A DNA stretch of 57,781 nt from Prochlorococcus sp. scB243_496M6 (GCA_000635535.1 JFMF01000461.1:1-57781), one strand, 5' to 3'; counted from the stretch's first letter, positions 49,044 to 57,781 are shown. The notes: generated from the sequence alone by a model not told the origin. Numbers and translations are program-made.

Positions 49044-49907
49044 TTAAGTTGATTTACTTATTTTGGATTTTGCTAGTATTACATCTTTTTTTAGTTGTTC
49101 ATTTTGTAAAAGAATTTCTGTAGAGGCTTGTAATTTTTCTCCCCATAACTGTTCTTTTCTATAATCATAATTAACATATTTGGGATCTTTATCCAAAGCT
49201 TTTTTTGCTAGCTGAATTGCTAATTTTTTATCCTGGATATTTAAACAAGAGGCTAGGCCTAGTAATGGTTCAGCATTTTCCTCAATTGAGATTGCACTTT
49301 CAAAAAGTTTGATTGCGAGATTTACACTGTTTCTTTCGAAATAAGCTAGACCTTGGTTGTTGATTGCTTGCCAGAAATCAGGTTTAATTTTTATAGATTT
49401 ATCAAACAATTTGATAGCTCCTAGATAATTTTTTTCCATTAATAAAATATTTCCTAGTTGAAAAATAGCTTTGTGGTTATTAGGCTCAATCTTTATTCCT
49501 TTTTTTAAAGCAATCTTTGCTTTTGATTGTTGGGAAATTTTTAAGTAAACATTACTTTTAGCAAAATATATTTCGCTATTATTTGAATTAATCTTTTCTG
49601 CTTTATTTAGAGAATTTAATGCGTTTTTGTATTTTTTGTTAGCTATTTGTGCTTCAGCCAAAATCAACCATAGTTTTTCATCTTTTGAATTTATTTTTAC
49701 AGCTAATTTGGCTAAGTTAAGACTGTCTTCATATTGACCAAAAAAAAGTAGTTGATATGCATTTTTGCCAATATATAAACTTTGCTTTTGTAAATTGTTT
49801 ATTGTTGGGAAATAATAATAGGGGATTATTGCTCGCACTTTTTCTATTTGAAAAAAGTAAAAACAGATCAAAAAGATCCAGATTGTTTTTTTTAAAAACT
49901 TCTTCAT
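49044..49907 (-). CDS. exported or membrane-anchored TPR protein
   Basis: A 287-residue protein with an N-terminal signal peptide or anchor (WIFLICFYFFQIEKVRA, residues 11-27) followed by about six tetratricopeptide repeats between residues 50 and 230. Repeat signatures are visible in LWLILAEAQIANKKYKNAL, AIFQLGNILLMEKNYLGAI and AINNQGLAYFERNSVNLAI. A Lys-rich coiled end follows. TPR proteins scaffold complexes, and the partner is unknown. It begins 3 bp after the queG stop on the same strand, so the two are probably co-transcribed. Confidence 0.8.
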   Translation of the reverse strand: MKKFLKKTIWIFLICFYFFQIEKVRAIIPYYYFPTINNLQKQSLYIGKNAYQLLFFGQYEDSLNLAKLAVKINSKDEKLWLILAEAQIANKKYKNALNSLNKAEKINSNNSEIYFAKSNVYLKISQQSKAKIALKKGIKIEPNNHKAIFQLGNILLMEKNYLGAIKLFDKSIKIKPDFWQAINNQGLAYFERNSVNLAIKLFESAISIEENAEPLLGLASCLNIQDKKLAIQLAKKALDKDPKYVNYDYRKEQLWGEKLQASTEILLQNEQLKKDVILAKSKISKST

Positions 49908-49910
49908 ATT

Positions 49911-50861
49911 TTAATTTTTTTTATTCCTTATATTTGCTTGTATGTTTCTTTTCCACATCCATGGTTTTATTCTTTTTAAAGTAGTTCCTTTAAGATTTTC
50001 TTGCCAGGTTTTTTCGTCCCAATTGAGAGACTCAATATTAAGATTTTTAATCCATTCTTTTGGTGTAGTTTCATCATTATTGTTGTATGGAACTGATTTA
50101 TTCCATGGACAAACATCTTGACAAATATCACATCCTGCAACCCATCCACCTAAATTTTTTTCTATTTTCATTGGAATAGTTGTATCTCGGCTTTCTATTG
50201 TGTGATACGCAATGCATAGATCTGACTGTATTACAAAGGGTTCTACGATTGCTTTCGTGGGACAATGTTCAATACAAATATTACATTTTCCACAAAGTGA
50301 TTGATGAGGCTTATCTGGCATTAAATCTTTTGTGAGAATCATGAAACCCAAAGTAAGCCAAGAACCATTTTTTTTGCTGATTAAATTACTATTTTTACCT
50401 ATCCAACCAATCCCTGCCTCTTCTGCCCATGCTTTTTCAAGAAGCGGAGAGGTATCAACACATATTTTCCATTTGCAATCAGGGATTTCTACGTTGATCC
50501 ATTTACCAATATTCTTTAATTTTTTGTGAATCACTTTATGATAATCCTCACCTTGGCTAAATTTAGCTACCTTGAGGAAATTGTTGTTGTTGTTTTGTGA
50601 ATTAATGTAAGTAAATCCAACGCTCAAAACACTTTTTGCATCTTCAAAAAGTGAGCCTATATTTTTTCTTTTTTTTGCTTCCATCCATTTCATTTCACCA
50701 TGATAGTTATTTGATAACCATCTTTCTAATGCATCAGTTCTTAATTTGATGCGCGAACTACCTGGTATTGAAGCTATTCCGGCAACTGTAAAACCTTCAA
50801 AAATAGCTCTTTCTTTTAATTTTTTACTTATTTCTTTTTTGTTTTGAGTCGTATCAATCAT
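49911..50861 (-). CDS. queG: epoxyqueuosine reductase
   Basis: A 316-residue iron-sulphur, cobalamin-dependent enzyme performing the last step to queuosine in tRNA. Two [4Fe-4S] motifs are visible: CGKCNICIEHCPTKAI (residues about 191-206) and CDICQDVCPWNK (about 244-255). The N-terminal half has GEMKWMEAKKRK and VDTSPLLEKAWAEEAGIGW. Length is shorter than the form with a C-terminal HEAT extension. It completes the pathway started by queE/queC at 7483-8841; tgt and queA are not in this window. Confidence 0.94.
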   Translation of the reverse strand: MIDTTQNKKEISKKLKERAIFEGFTVAGIASIPGSSRIKLRTDALERWLSNNYHGEMKWMEAKKRKNIGSLFEDAKSVLSVGFTYINSQNNNNNFLKVAKFSQGEDYHKVIHKKLKNIGKWINVEIPDCKWKICVDTSPLLEKAWAEEAGIGWIGKNSNLISKKNGSWLTLGFMILTKDLMPDKPHQSLCGKCNICIEHCPTKAIVEPFVIQSDLCIAYHTIESRDTTIPMKIEKNLGGWVAGCDICQDVCPWNKSVPYNNNDETTPKEWIKNLNIESLNWDEKTWQENLKGTTLKRIKPWMWKRNIQANIRNKKN

Positions 50862-51005
50862 TTCTTTTTCTCTATAGCATTTCTTTTAAAAGTTGTTTTT
50901 GGAGAATAAACTTATAAATAAAATAGATATATTTAAGAAAAATATATCCTAACTTAGTAAAAACAGTTAAATTATTAGTAAAGTTAATATAGTTAAAACG
51001 TTATT

Positions 51006-51740
51006 TTGGTTGAATCTAATCAAAATCAAGATTCGAATTTAGGATCTAGGCTTCAACAAGATCTCAAAAATGATCTTATTGCTGGTTTGTTAGTTGTAAT
51101 TCCCTTAGCAACAACAATCTGGCTTTCATCATTAGTTAGTAAATTTGTTTTAACGTTAGTTACTTCAGTTCCAAAGCAACTAAATCCTTTTATTACTTTA
51201 AATCCTTTATTACAAGATTTAATTAATCTCACCTTAGGTTTAACTGTTCCTTTATTAGCTATTTTGCTTATTGGATTGATGGCGAGAAATTTTGTAGGAA
51301 GATGGTTATTAGAATTTGGAGAAGGTACCCTAACAAAAATTCCAATAGCTGGAGCTGTTTATAAAACTCTTAAACAATTATTAGAAACTTTTTTAAGTAA
51401 TAAATCTAATAGATTTAGACGAGTTGTTTTAGTTGAATACCCTCGTGAGGGACTATATAGTGTAGGCTTTGTCACTGGAGACGTAGGACCTTCTCTACAG
51501 CCAGAATTGGAAGAAAAATTACTTAGTGTTTTCATCCCTACAGCACCAAACCCAACTACTGGCTGGTATACACTCGTTCCTGAGTCTTCTGTTAAGGATT
51601 TGGATATTTCTGTTGAAGATGCTTTTAGAACAATAATTTCTGCTGGGATAGTTAATCCAGATGAGAAAAATAACACCACAAATCCAACATTTTCAAAATT
51701 GTTTTCTCAATTACGAGCTTCCACTAATACTTCTTCTTAA
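51006..51740 (+). CDS. DUF502 family membrane protein
   Basis: A 244-residue protein with two membrane helices (about residues 22-48, DLIAGLLVVIPLATTIWL, and 72-95, LTVPLLAILLIGLMA) and a soluble C-terminal domain. GEGTLTKIPIAGAVYKTLKQ and VLVEYPREGLYSVGFVTGD are the DUF502 hallmarks. The family is widespread and uncharacterised; plant members are COV1-like. The start is TTG at 51006, giving a natural N terminus. It is immediately followed by nusB, whose first possible start abuts this stop. Confidence 0.85.
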   Translation: MVESNQNQDSNLGSRLQQDLKNDLIAGLLVVIPLATTIWLSSLVSKFVLTLVTSVPKQLNPFITLNPLLQDLINLTLGLTVPLLAILLIGLMARNFVGRWLLEFGEGTLTKIPIAGAVYKTLKQLLETFLSNKSNRFRRVVLVEYPREGLYSVGFVTGDVGPSLQPELEEKLLSVFIPTAPNPTTGWYTLVPESSVKDLDISVEDAFRTIISAGIVNPDEKNNTTNPTFSKLFSQLRASTNTSS

Positions 51741-51743
51741 TTG

Positions 51744-52361
51744 ATGCATAATAGATCTCTTTCTAGAGAATTATCTTTAATTTCTCTCGGCCTCATAAAC
51801 GATAAAGGTGAATTTAAATTAAATAAATTTCAGATAGAAGAAATTTTTGAATCTGCTTTGGATTCCTTAATAAACCACTGCAGAGAGGAATTAGATAATT
51901 GCGAGTCAGAGTTAGAAAACGCTTCACAAAAAATATTGGATAGTGAATTACAAGAAGGTGTTGATGCCACCTATTCAAATGTTCGAGAGGAATTAAAAAA
52001 ATCTCTGACCAAAATTGAAACTGTAATGAATACACTCTCTGTCACTCTAGATTTTCCCAAATTAATTGTTTCTAGCGGTCAAATAGATATTAGAGAGGAT
52101 GTAAATCAAAGGATTTGTAATATAGTTAATAATCTTAAAAGTATTGATTCAGATATCGATCAAGTAATGGATGGTTGGAGATTAAAAAGATTGCCAAGAA
52201 TTGATAGGGATATTCTGCGTCTAGCTTACGTGGATATCAATTTTTTTAATACACCTGTCGCTGTTGCTTGTGATGAGGCTGTTAATCTAGCTAATAAATA
52301 TAGTGATTTGCAAGGAAGAAAATTTATTAATGGGGTTTTAAGGAGATTACAAACAATTTAA
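51744..52361 (+). CDS. nusB: transcription antitermination factor NusB
   Basis: About 205 residues from ATG 51744 (a TTG at 51741 abuts the upstream stop but the ATG is preferred). SRELSLISLGLINDKG at the N terminus and RLPRIDRDILRLAYVDINFF with ACDEAVNLANKYSDLQG and FINGVLRRL at the C terminus are diagnostic. It acts in rRNA antitermination with NusE. The middle (residues 25-110) is a long acidic helical insertion relative to the 140-residue E. coli protein, usual for cyanobacteria. ftsY follows after 66 bp. Confidence 0.92.
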   Translation: MHNRSLSRELSLISLGLINDKGEFKLNKFQIEEIFESALDSLINHCREELDNCESELENASQKILDSELQEGVDATYSNVREELKKSLTKIETVMNTLSVTLDFPKLIVSSGQIDIREDVNQRICNIVNNLKSIDSDIDQVMDGWRLKRLPRIDRDILRLAYVDINFFNTPVAVACDEAVNLANKYSDLQGRKFINGVLRRLQTI

Positions 52362-52427
52362 TTGTCATAATTATTTGATATAAATAAATAGTATTTAGAA
52401 AATTTTAATTACGAACTATAGATAATA

Positions 52428-53747
52428 ATGACTAATACTGATTCTGATAATTCTCGTGAATGGGCAGCACAAGCTTATGCACTTTTAAAAAAACGACAGG
52501 AAGAGCAAAAGCAGGAATTAGAGAAACAGGAAGAGCAAAAGCAGGAATTAGAGAAACAGGAAGAGCAAAAGCAGGAATTAGAGAAACAGGAAGAGCAAAA
52601 GCAGGAATTAGAGAAACAGGAAGAGCAAAAGCAGGAATTAGAGAAACAGGAAAAGCAAATGCAGGAATTGATTGATATTCCTAAAAAAGAAAATATTGTT
52701 GGACAGTCTAAAACTGTTGCTGAACCTGAATTAGGAGAATTTGATGATAATTTTACTTGGTCTGCAATGGTATTAGCTTCTCAAGGAAAAAAAATAAATC
52801 AAATATCGATTGATGAAATCGACTGGTTGACTAAATTACGGAGAGGCTTAGAAGAAACCCGAAAAGGATTTGTTACTGAATTATTGGATAAATTGGGAGA
52901 TGATCCTCTTACTCCTGAATCTCTTGATGATTTAGAGACCTTATTAATAAGAGCTGATGTAGGTATTGATTCAACCGATAAAGTTATAAGTTCTCTTAGA
53001 ACAAAATTAAACGAGGAAGTCGTGGGTGGAGAAGCAGGAATTAAATTCTTGAAGAAGGAATTAAAATTAATTATCGATAAACCAATAAAAAATTCGGGCT
53101 CTGAGCTTTTAGTTCCCCAAAAGGGTAAGTTAAATGTTTGGTTATTAGTAGGAGTTAATGGTGTTGGAAAAACTACTACATTAGGAAAATTAGCATATTT
53201 GTCATCAAAAAGTAATTATAAAACTTTGATTGCTGCTGCTGATACTTTTAGAGCAGCTGCAGTAGAACAACTTAAGGTGTGGGGAGATAGAAGTAATGTT
53301 GATGTTATATCTAATCAATCAAAAAATGCTGATCCAGCTGCTGTAGTTTTTGATGCAATTAATTCTGCAAAAAAAAGAAATGTTGATTTATTACTTGTTG
53401 ATACAGCGGGTAGATTGCAAACAAAAAATAATTTGATGGATGAATTAGCAAAAATAAAAAAAATTATTGATAAAAAAGTCCCAGATGCGATTGTTGAATC
53501 ATTATTAGTTTTAGATGCAAGTCAGGGACAAAATGGCTTAAAACAAGCAAAAAGTTTCGCAAAATCAGCAGATTTAAGTGGAGCAATTATTACTAAATTA
53601 GACGGCACTTCTAGAGGAGGTGTATCTTTAGCTGTATCTGAAGAAGTAAATTTGCCTATAAGGTTTATCGGAGCTGGAGAAGGTATAAAAGATTTGAGAC
53701 CATTTAATAGTTATGAATTTATAGAAGCTATGCTTGCAGATAAATAA
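52428..53747 (+). CDS. ftsY: signal recognition particle receptor FtsY
   Basis: A 439-residue SRP receptor GTPase that targets membrane proteins to the translocon. The NG domain has GVNGVGKTTTLGKLAYLS (G1), ADTFRAAAVEQLKVWGDR, LLVDTAGRLQTK (G3) and ITKLDGTSRGG (G4). The N-terminal A domain is unusual: residues 25-74 are five identical decapeptides EEQKQELEKQ, followed by one degenerate copy, predicting a charged single alpha-helix or coiled coil. The NG domain starts near residue 140. Confidence 0.95.
   Translation: MTNTDSDNSREWAAQAYALLKKRQEEQKQELEKQEEQKQELEKQEEQKQELEKQEEQKQELEKQEEQKQELEKQEKQMQELIDIPKKENIVGQSKTVAEPELGEFDDNFTWSAMVLASQGKKINQISIDEIDWLTKLRRGLEETRKGFVTELLDKLGDDPLTPESLDDLETLLIRADVGIDSTDKVISSLRTKLNEEVVGGEAGIKFLKKELKLIIDKPIKNSGSELLVPQKGKLNVWLLVGVNGVGKTTTLGKLAYLSSKSNYKTLIAAADTFRAAAVEQLKVWGDRSNVDVISNQSKNADPAAVVFDAINSAKKRNVDLLLVDTAGRLQTKNNLMDELAKIKKIIDKKVPDAIVESLLVLDASQGQNGLKQAKSFAKSADLSGAIITKLDGTSRGGVSLAVSEEVNLPIRFIGAGEGIKDLRPFNSYEFIEAMLADK
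52500..52649 (+). repeat. 30-bp minisatellite, five identical units, inside ftsY
   Basis: Five consecutive 30-bp units identical at nucleotide level, each encoding EEQKQELEKQ, followed by a degenerate sixth (52650-52679). Perfect identity including third codon positions indicates recent expansion by slippage or recombination. The unit length is divisible by three, so copy-number changes keep the frame. Confidence 0.95.
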
Positions 53748-53814
53748 ATATTTAATTAATTTTTTTTAAAAACTTAAATTTAATGTTAAAACATATTTAT
53801 CTATTAGATTTGTT

Positions 53815-55158
53815 TTGACAAATAATCAAAAAGAAAAAATATTTTCGAATAAATTTATCCAAAATTTTTTAGAAAATGATCCTAAAGAAACTCTAAAAAA
53901 TAAACATAAATTTGCTGAAATTGCATCTTCTTTAGCATATTATTTAAAATCGTTTTCTAACATAAATAAATTACTGGATTATGTATGCTTAATTTTTAAA
54001 CATATTTTCTCTGAAAATATAATTTTAATTATTCCTTTAAATTACGAAGGAGAGATATGGAATGAAAATATAAAAATTTCTGTTAATTACGAATATTTAA
54101 CAATGCAAGAAGAAATTAATAGTTTTTTGGATCAATTTCATTTTTCAAAAAATTTTAAAATTAAAGAAATTTTAATTTTTGAAAATGCTTTAAAAAATAA
54201 ATTTAAAAAATATAAAATTGAAACAAAAAAAATAATATCTAGGGGCAAATGTAGAGGATTTATTTATATTTTTGGTGAAGATATTTCTAGACAGTCGATT
54301 ATTGAGGATAGTAATTTTAATTTTATTGAAAATTGTCTAGCTGTTGGATTAGAAAATCACTACTTAATACAAACAAAGAAAAAGCATGAAAATGTAGATA
54401 GAGAAATTTCTACTGGTGCTGAAATTCAATCTCAATTACTCCCCGATTATTGTCCAATAATCCATGGTATAGACCTGGCAGCTCATTGTAGACCAGCTCT
54501 TCAGCTTGGTGGAGATTACTATGATTTTATGTGCTTAAAGACGAACATCTCTGAAAAAAGGAAAGAAAAATCAAAATGGGCTTTTGTAATAGGTGATGTC
54601 ATGGGTAAAGGGATTCCAGCCGGTCTTTTAATGACTATGTTAAGAGGAATGCTACGTGCAGAGGTTCTTACAGGTCTGCCTCCAGATAGAATTTTGCATG
54701 ATTTGAATCAACTAGCAATAAATGATTTAGATCAATCGCATAGATTTGTGACATTATTTTATTCAGATTATGATCCTAGAACTAGAAAATTGAGATTCGC
54801 CAATGCAGCACATAATCCTCCTCTGCTTTGGAAAAATTCAGATCAGGAAATTATTAAATTAGATGCAAAAGGATTCGTACTTGGATTACAAAAAGATGCT
54901 GAATATCATTGTGGTGAAATCAAGCTTAATCAAAATGATTTAGTTCTTTATTACACAGATGGAGTAATTGATACTTCTAACTCTTTAGGACATAGATTTG
55001 ATGAGGAAAGATTAATTAAAACTCTTACAAAATTATGTAAGCAATCTTATACATCCCAAGAAATCTTAAATAAAATATTTAAAAAGTTAGATGATTTTAC
55101 AGGGCAAAATAGACATCTTGAAGATGATGCTTCGATGGTTGTTTTTCAATTGAAATAG
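53815..55158 (+). CDS. SpoIIE/RsbU-type PP2C serine phosphatase
   Basis: A 447-residue protein with a C-terminal SpoIIE-type PP2C domain: CRPALQLGGDYYDFMCL, FVIGDVMGKGIPAGLLMTML, LRFANAAHNPPLLW, YYTDGVIDTSN and EDDASMVVF hold the metal-binding aspartates. The N-terminal half (about 30-190) looks like a GAF-type sensor region without recognisable ligand residues. Such enzymes dephosphorylate anti-sigma-factor antagonists in partner-switching systems, but no kinase or antagonist gene is adjacent. The start is TTG at 53815. It lies between ftsY and argH and shares their strand. Confidence 0.87.
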   Translation: MTNNQKEKIFSNKFIQNFLENDPKETLKNKHKFAEIASSLAYYLKSFSNINKLLDYVCLIFKHIFSENIILIIPLNYEGEIWNENIKISVNYEYLTMQEEINSFLDQFHFSKNFKIKEILIFENALKNKFKKYKIETKKIISRGKCRGFIYIFGEDISRQSIIEDSNFNFIENCLAVGLENHYLIQTKKKHENVDREISTGAEIQSQLLPDYCPIIHGIDLAAHCRPALQLGGDYYDFMCLKTNISEKRKEKSKWAFVIGDVMGKGIPAGLLMTMLRGMLRAEVLTGLPPDRILHDLNQLAINDLDQSHRFVTLFYSDYDPRTRKLRFANAAHNPPLLWKNSDQEIIKLDAKGFVLGLQKDAEYHCGEIKLNQNDLVLYYTDGVIDTSNSLGHRFDEERLIKTLTKLCKQSYTSQEILNKIFKKLDDFTGQNRHLEDDASMVVFQLK

Positions 55159-55220
55159 ATATTTTTTGTCACTTATATAAAAAAATGCTTTATTAGAGAT
55201 ACTTAAAGTTACAAATTTAT

Positions 55221-56600
55221 ATGTCAAAAGTTTGGAGTAAAAGGTTTGATAATTCACTTGACCCTTTTATTGAAAAGTTTAATGCATCAATTGGTTTTGA
55301 TAGAAAGCTTATTTTAGAAGATCTAGATTGTTCGATTGCTCATGCGAAAATGCTTGGCAAAACAAAGGTTTTATCCTCTTCTGAAGCTTTGCAAATTATT
55401 AATGGTTTAGAGTTAATAAAAGTTGAGTATTTGGAGGGTAAATTTTCTCCTAAACCACCTTCTGAAGATATTCACTATTGCATAGAAGAAAAGCTGATAA
55501 GCCTAATTGGTGAAACTGGAAAAAAATTACATACTGGTAGAAGTAGAAATGATCAAGTTGGTACAGATATTAGATTGTGGCTAAGAAAAGAGATTGACAA
55601 TATTGAAACGTTAATAACCGATTTGCAAAAATCATTCTTAAAACTTGCGAAATCCAATATTTATACCTTAATTCCTGGATATACCCACATGCAAAGAGCT
55701 CAACCATTATCTTTGGCTCATCATTTATTGGCATACATAGAAATGCTCCAAAGAGATCGTGAAAGGTATAAAGAGGTACGCTCAAGAGTTAATATTTCTC
55801 CATTAGGAGCTGCAGCATTAGCTGGAACGAAAATAAAAATTGATAGGCATTTTACAGCTGCAGAATTGGGTTTTAAAAAGATTTATAAAAATAGTATTGA
55901 TGCAGTAAGTGATAGAGATTTTTGTATAGAGTTTGTTTCTGCATCTGCGATATTGATGTCTCATTTAAGCAAAATTTCAGAAGAAATAATTTTATGGGTA
56001 ACTGATGAATTTTCTTTTGCAAAATTAACAGATAAATGTGCTACGGGAAGTAGCTTAATGCCGCAGAAAAAAAATCCTGATGTTCCAGAATTGATAAGAG
56101 GTAAGACAGGAAGAGTGTATGGACATCTCCAGGCATTGTTAACGATGGTCAAAGGGGTGCCACTTTCTTACAATAAGGATTTTCAAGAAGATAAAGAGCC
56201 AATATTTGATACTGCAGAAACAATATCCTCTTGTATTAAAGCAATGACTATTTTAATTAATGAGGGTATTGAATTTAATATTAAAAATCTATCTGATTCT
56301 GTAGAAAACGATTTTTCTAATGCTACTGATTTGGCAGATTACTTAGTTGCTAAAGATGTTCCTTTTAGGAATGCTTATCAAGTTGTTGGTCAAATGGTTA
56401 AATATTGTCTGGAGAGAAAAATGTTATTTAAAAATCTCAAAATTGAAGAATTTAAAAAATTTCATCCCGAATTTGATGAGGATGTTTTTGTGGATCTTGA
56501 ACCTCTTAATGTCGTTAAATCAAGAAATAGCGAAGGTGGTACAGGTTTTGTTCAGGTCGAAAAGGAGGTAAATAATTGGCAAAAAAGATTGTTACTGTGA
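55221..56600 (+). CDS. argH: argininosuccinate lyase
   Basis: A 459-residue enzyme of the fumarase superfamily splitting argininosuccinate into arginine and fumarate, the step after argG (27573-28787). Conserved regions are [13 protein letters not shown] (near residue 113), [20 protein letters not shown] with the catalytic histidine, and [12 protein letters not shown] carrying the catalytic Ser278. Length is normal. A weak terminator-like hairpin lies about 65 bp after the stop. Confidence 0.96.
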   Translation: MSKVWSKRFDNSLDPFIEKFNASIGFDRKLILEDLDCSIAHAKMLGKTKVLSSSEALQIINGLELIKVEYLEGKFSPKPPSEDIHYCIEEKLISLIGETGKKLHTGRSRNDQVGTDIRLWLRKEIDNIETLITDLQKSFLKLAKSNIYTLIPGYTHMQRAQPLSLAHHLLAYIEMLQRDRERYKEVRSRVNISPLGAAALAGTKIKIDRHFTAAELGFKKIYKNSIDAVSDRDFCIEFVSASAILMSHLSKISEEIILWVTDEFSFAKLTDKCATGSSLMPQKKNPDVPELIRGKTGRVYGHLQALLTMVKGVPLSYNKDFQEDKEPIFDTAETISSCIKAMTILINEGIEFNIKNLSDSVENDFSNATDLADYLVAKDVPFRNAYQVVGQMVKYCLERKMLFKNLKIEEFKKFHPEFDEDVFVDLEPLNVVKSRNSEGGTGFVQVEKEVNNWQKRLLL

Positions 56601-56664
56601 ATCTCAATTATTTTTCTACAACAAGGGTATGCTTTGAAGTAGAATAGTAGAGCAATATTATGAG

Positions 56665-56685
56665 ACTACTGATTGTAGTTTTTTT
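56665..56685 (+). terminator. possible rho-independent terminator after argH
   Basis: ACTAC (56665-56669) and GTAGT (56675-56679) form a 5-bp stem around the loop TGATT, followed by six T (56680-56685); G-U and A-U pairs could extend it. It is weak, and it may instead be part of the 5' leader of the RNA-binding protein gene. Confidence 0.4.
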
Positions 56686-56713
56686 ATAAGGTAAATTTTC
56701 TGTTGAGTTCAAA

Positions 56714-57361
56714 GTGAGTATTTTTGTTGGCAATTTGCCGTTCCGCGCAGAGCGTGAAGATGTTATACAGTTGTTTTCCCCTTTTGGTGAAGTTTTAAAT
56801 TGTTCTCTTCCCTTGGAGAGGGACACTGGAAGGAAAAGAGGATTCGCATTTATTGAAATGGCAGATGAAGAAATTGAGTCTAAAGCTATTGATGGTTTGC
56901 AAGGGACGGAACTTATGGGTAGACCATTAAGAATTAATAAAGCTGAGCCTAGAGGTTCTGGTGGATCTCGTAGAGGAGGAAGAGGAGGCTACGGTGGTGG
57001 CAATAATGGTGGCTATGGAGGCGGCGGCTACGGCGGTGGCAATAATGGTGGCTATGGAGGCGGCGGCTACGGCGGTGGCAATAATGGTGGCTATGGAGGA
57101 GGCGGCTACGGCGGTGGCAATAATGGTGGCTATGGAGGAGGCGGCTACGGCGGTGGCAATAATGGTGGCTATGGAGGCGGCGGCTACGGCGGTGGCAATA
57201 ATGGATCTAATAGTTCTAACTCTAATAAATCTTCTGGAGCAGAAGGTTGGGAAGACAGGAGTTTTGGAAATTCTTCTGATAACTCTGAATATGAAAATGG
57301 TAGGAGTAGAAGAAAAAGGGGAGTGTCTAATGAGAGTAGTGCTTCAAACGAGATAAATTAG
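56714..57361 (+). CDS. glycine-rich RRM RNA-binding protein
   Basis: A 215-residue RNA-binding protein of the cyanobacterial Rbp type. One RRM (residues 1-78) has RNP2 IFVGNL at 3-8 and RNP1 RGFAFIEM near 39-46. Residues 92-165 are a tandem Gly/Tyr/Asn repeat (GYGGGNNGGYGGG), then a Ser/Asn-rich linker and an Arg-rich end. Such proteins bind U-rich RNA and are often cold-regulated; the low-complexity tail could promote condensation (inference). The start is GTG at 56714, and a leader of about 110 nt precedes it. Confidence 0.92.
   Translation: MSIFVGNLPFRAEREDVIQLFSPFGEVLNCSLPLERDTGRKRGFAFIEMADEEIESKAIDGLQGTELMGRPLRINKAEPRGSGGSRRGGRGGYGGGNNGGYGGGGYGGGNNGGYGGGGYGGGNNGGYGGGGYGGGNNGGYGGGGYGGGNNGGYGGGGYGGGNNGSNSSNSNKSSGAEGWEDRSFGNSSDNSEYENGRSRRKRGVSNESSASNEIN
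56987..57207 (+). repeat. 39-bp GC-rich minisatellite in the RRM gene
   Basis: Five in-frame 39-bp units (starting 56987, 57026, 57065, 57104 and 57143) encode GYGGGNNGGYGGG, and a sixth is partial (57182-57207). Units differ only at a few third positions, for example ggaggcggc versus ggaggaggc, so the array has expanded recently. It is a striking GC-rich patch in AT-rich DNA. Confidence 0.95.
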
Positions 57362-57781
57362 TAACCCATTTCTTCAAGCGCTGTCGTTAATTTAAAAAGA
57401 TATTCAATATTTAATTCTTTTTTTATAGATTTATTTGAAATTTGATTTCTCCAAATTTTCGCTTTTGGTATACCTTCAACTAAATTTATAAGATGCTTAC
57501 AAATATCCCAAGATTTTCCTCCATTACTTAAATGAGCATCTATGTACGGAATTAAGGAGAAAATAATATTTGAAGCAGGTTTGGGTTTTTTATCTATTTT
57601 ATAAATCCTTTGATCAATTTCAGACCATCTCAACGGATGTTTATAAATTGAACGTCCAATCATTACCCCATCAAAATCATTCAATGCTTTTAATGATTCA
57701 TCGATATTTGTTAAACCCCCATTGATTTCTATTAATAATTCTGGATTTGATTTTTTCAATTTTTTTACTACATCATAATTT
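57358..57781 (-). CDS. dusA: tRNA-dihydrouridine synthase, C-terminal part (5' end outside window)
   Basis: The minus-strand frame is open to the window edge, so the gene is cut at its 5' side; only about 141 C-terminal residues are seen, and TTG at 57759 is internal, not the start. ELLIEINGGLTN and FDGVMIGRSIYKHP are the FMN-phosphate binding end of the DusA-type TIM barrel, followed by a helical tRNA-binding domain. The enzyme reduces uridine to dihydrouridine in tRNA D loops. The stop overlaps the RRM gene end by 4 bp, again convergent. Confidence 0.85.
   Translation of the reverse strand, partial: NYDVVKKLKKSNPELLIEINGGLTNIDESLKALNDFDGVMIGRSIYKHPLRWSEIDQRIYKIDKKPKPASNIIFSLIPYIDAHLSNGGKSWDICKHLINLVEGIPKAKIWRNQISNKSIKKELNIEYLFKLTTALEEMGY

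Noticed and set aside
52500..52649. CRISPR-like array
   Set aside because: Units are contiguous without spacers and encode protein in frame.
52460..52675. Open frame of TGRAKAGIRE repeats
   Set aside because: It is the shifted frame of the 30-bp ftsY repeats; open only because the unit length is a multiple of three.
56961..57356. 131-codon open frame over the RRM tail
   Set aside because: Alternative frame of the 39-bp glycine repeats, low complexity with no start context.

Overview
The window is core chromosome from a marine picocyanobacterium, most likely a high-light Prochlorococcus. Three things point there: the very AT-rich, tightly packed genes, the cyanobacterial gene families present (DUF3134, DUF1400, DUF502, a CTP-dependent phytol/dolichol kinase family protein, a group 2 sigma-70 factor), and the order dnaN / PRC-barrel gene / purL / purF / gyrA-parC paralogue / TPR / queG / DUF502 / nusB / ftsY / PP2C / argH / RRM / dus. 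From general knowledge, that order is how Prochlorococcus chromosomes are conventionally numbered from position 1. The strain cannot be fixed from sequence alone. I see no phage, IS, tRNA-linked island, CRISPR or toxin-antitoxin locus, so this is not an accessory region.

Layout. 1-10975: a tRNA-Val, then an almost unbroken plus-strand run mazG-speE-speB-gcvT-aspS-pyrG-queE-queC-pabB-pabC (nucleotide housekeeping, polyamines, glycine cleavage, then two GTP-derived pathways, queuosine and folate, translationally coupled). 10948-18090: cobA on the minus strand, then an MFS transporter coupled to ppk, a group 2 sigma factor, a phytol/dolichol kinase family gene and a convergent DAHP synthase. 18188-30670: acnB, a ClC antiporter, purU, a DAO-family oxidase, dnaK, aroE, rpsF, argG, small conserved genes and mraY. 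30604-40462: minus-strand sucrose-phosphate synthase, uvrA and recN, then plus-strand ABC1 kinase, a DUF1400 protein and thrC.

40463-40799 is the only stretch above 300 bases without a gene. It is extremely AT-rich, carries four DnaA-box-like 9-mers and three copies of another 9-mer, lies directly upstream of dnaN, and the base bias of the plus strand appears to change across it. I read it as the replication origin. 40800-57781 then carries dnaN, the purine genes purL and purF, a diverged GyrA/ParC subunit, a TPR protein, queG, DUF502, nusB, ftsY, a SpoIIE-type phosphatase, argH, a glycine-rich RNA-binding protein and the 3' part of a dus gene that runs off the window.

I found no convincing undescribed multi-gene system. 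The points that deserve a second look are local: two in-frame minisatellites in an otherwise repeat-poor genome (FtsY N-domain and RRM tail), the repeat structure of the origin, a second type IIA topoisomerase A subunit without a recognisable GyrA box, a short sucrose-phosphate synthase whose end overlaps its neighbour by 67 bp, a possible hairpin over the sigma factor start codon, and several palindromes in short intergenic regions.
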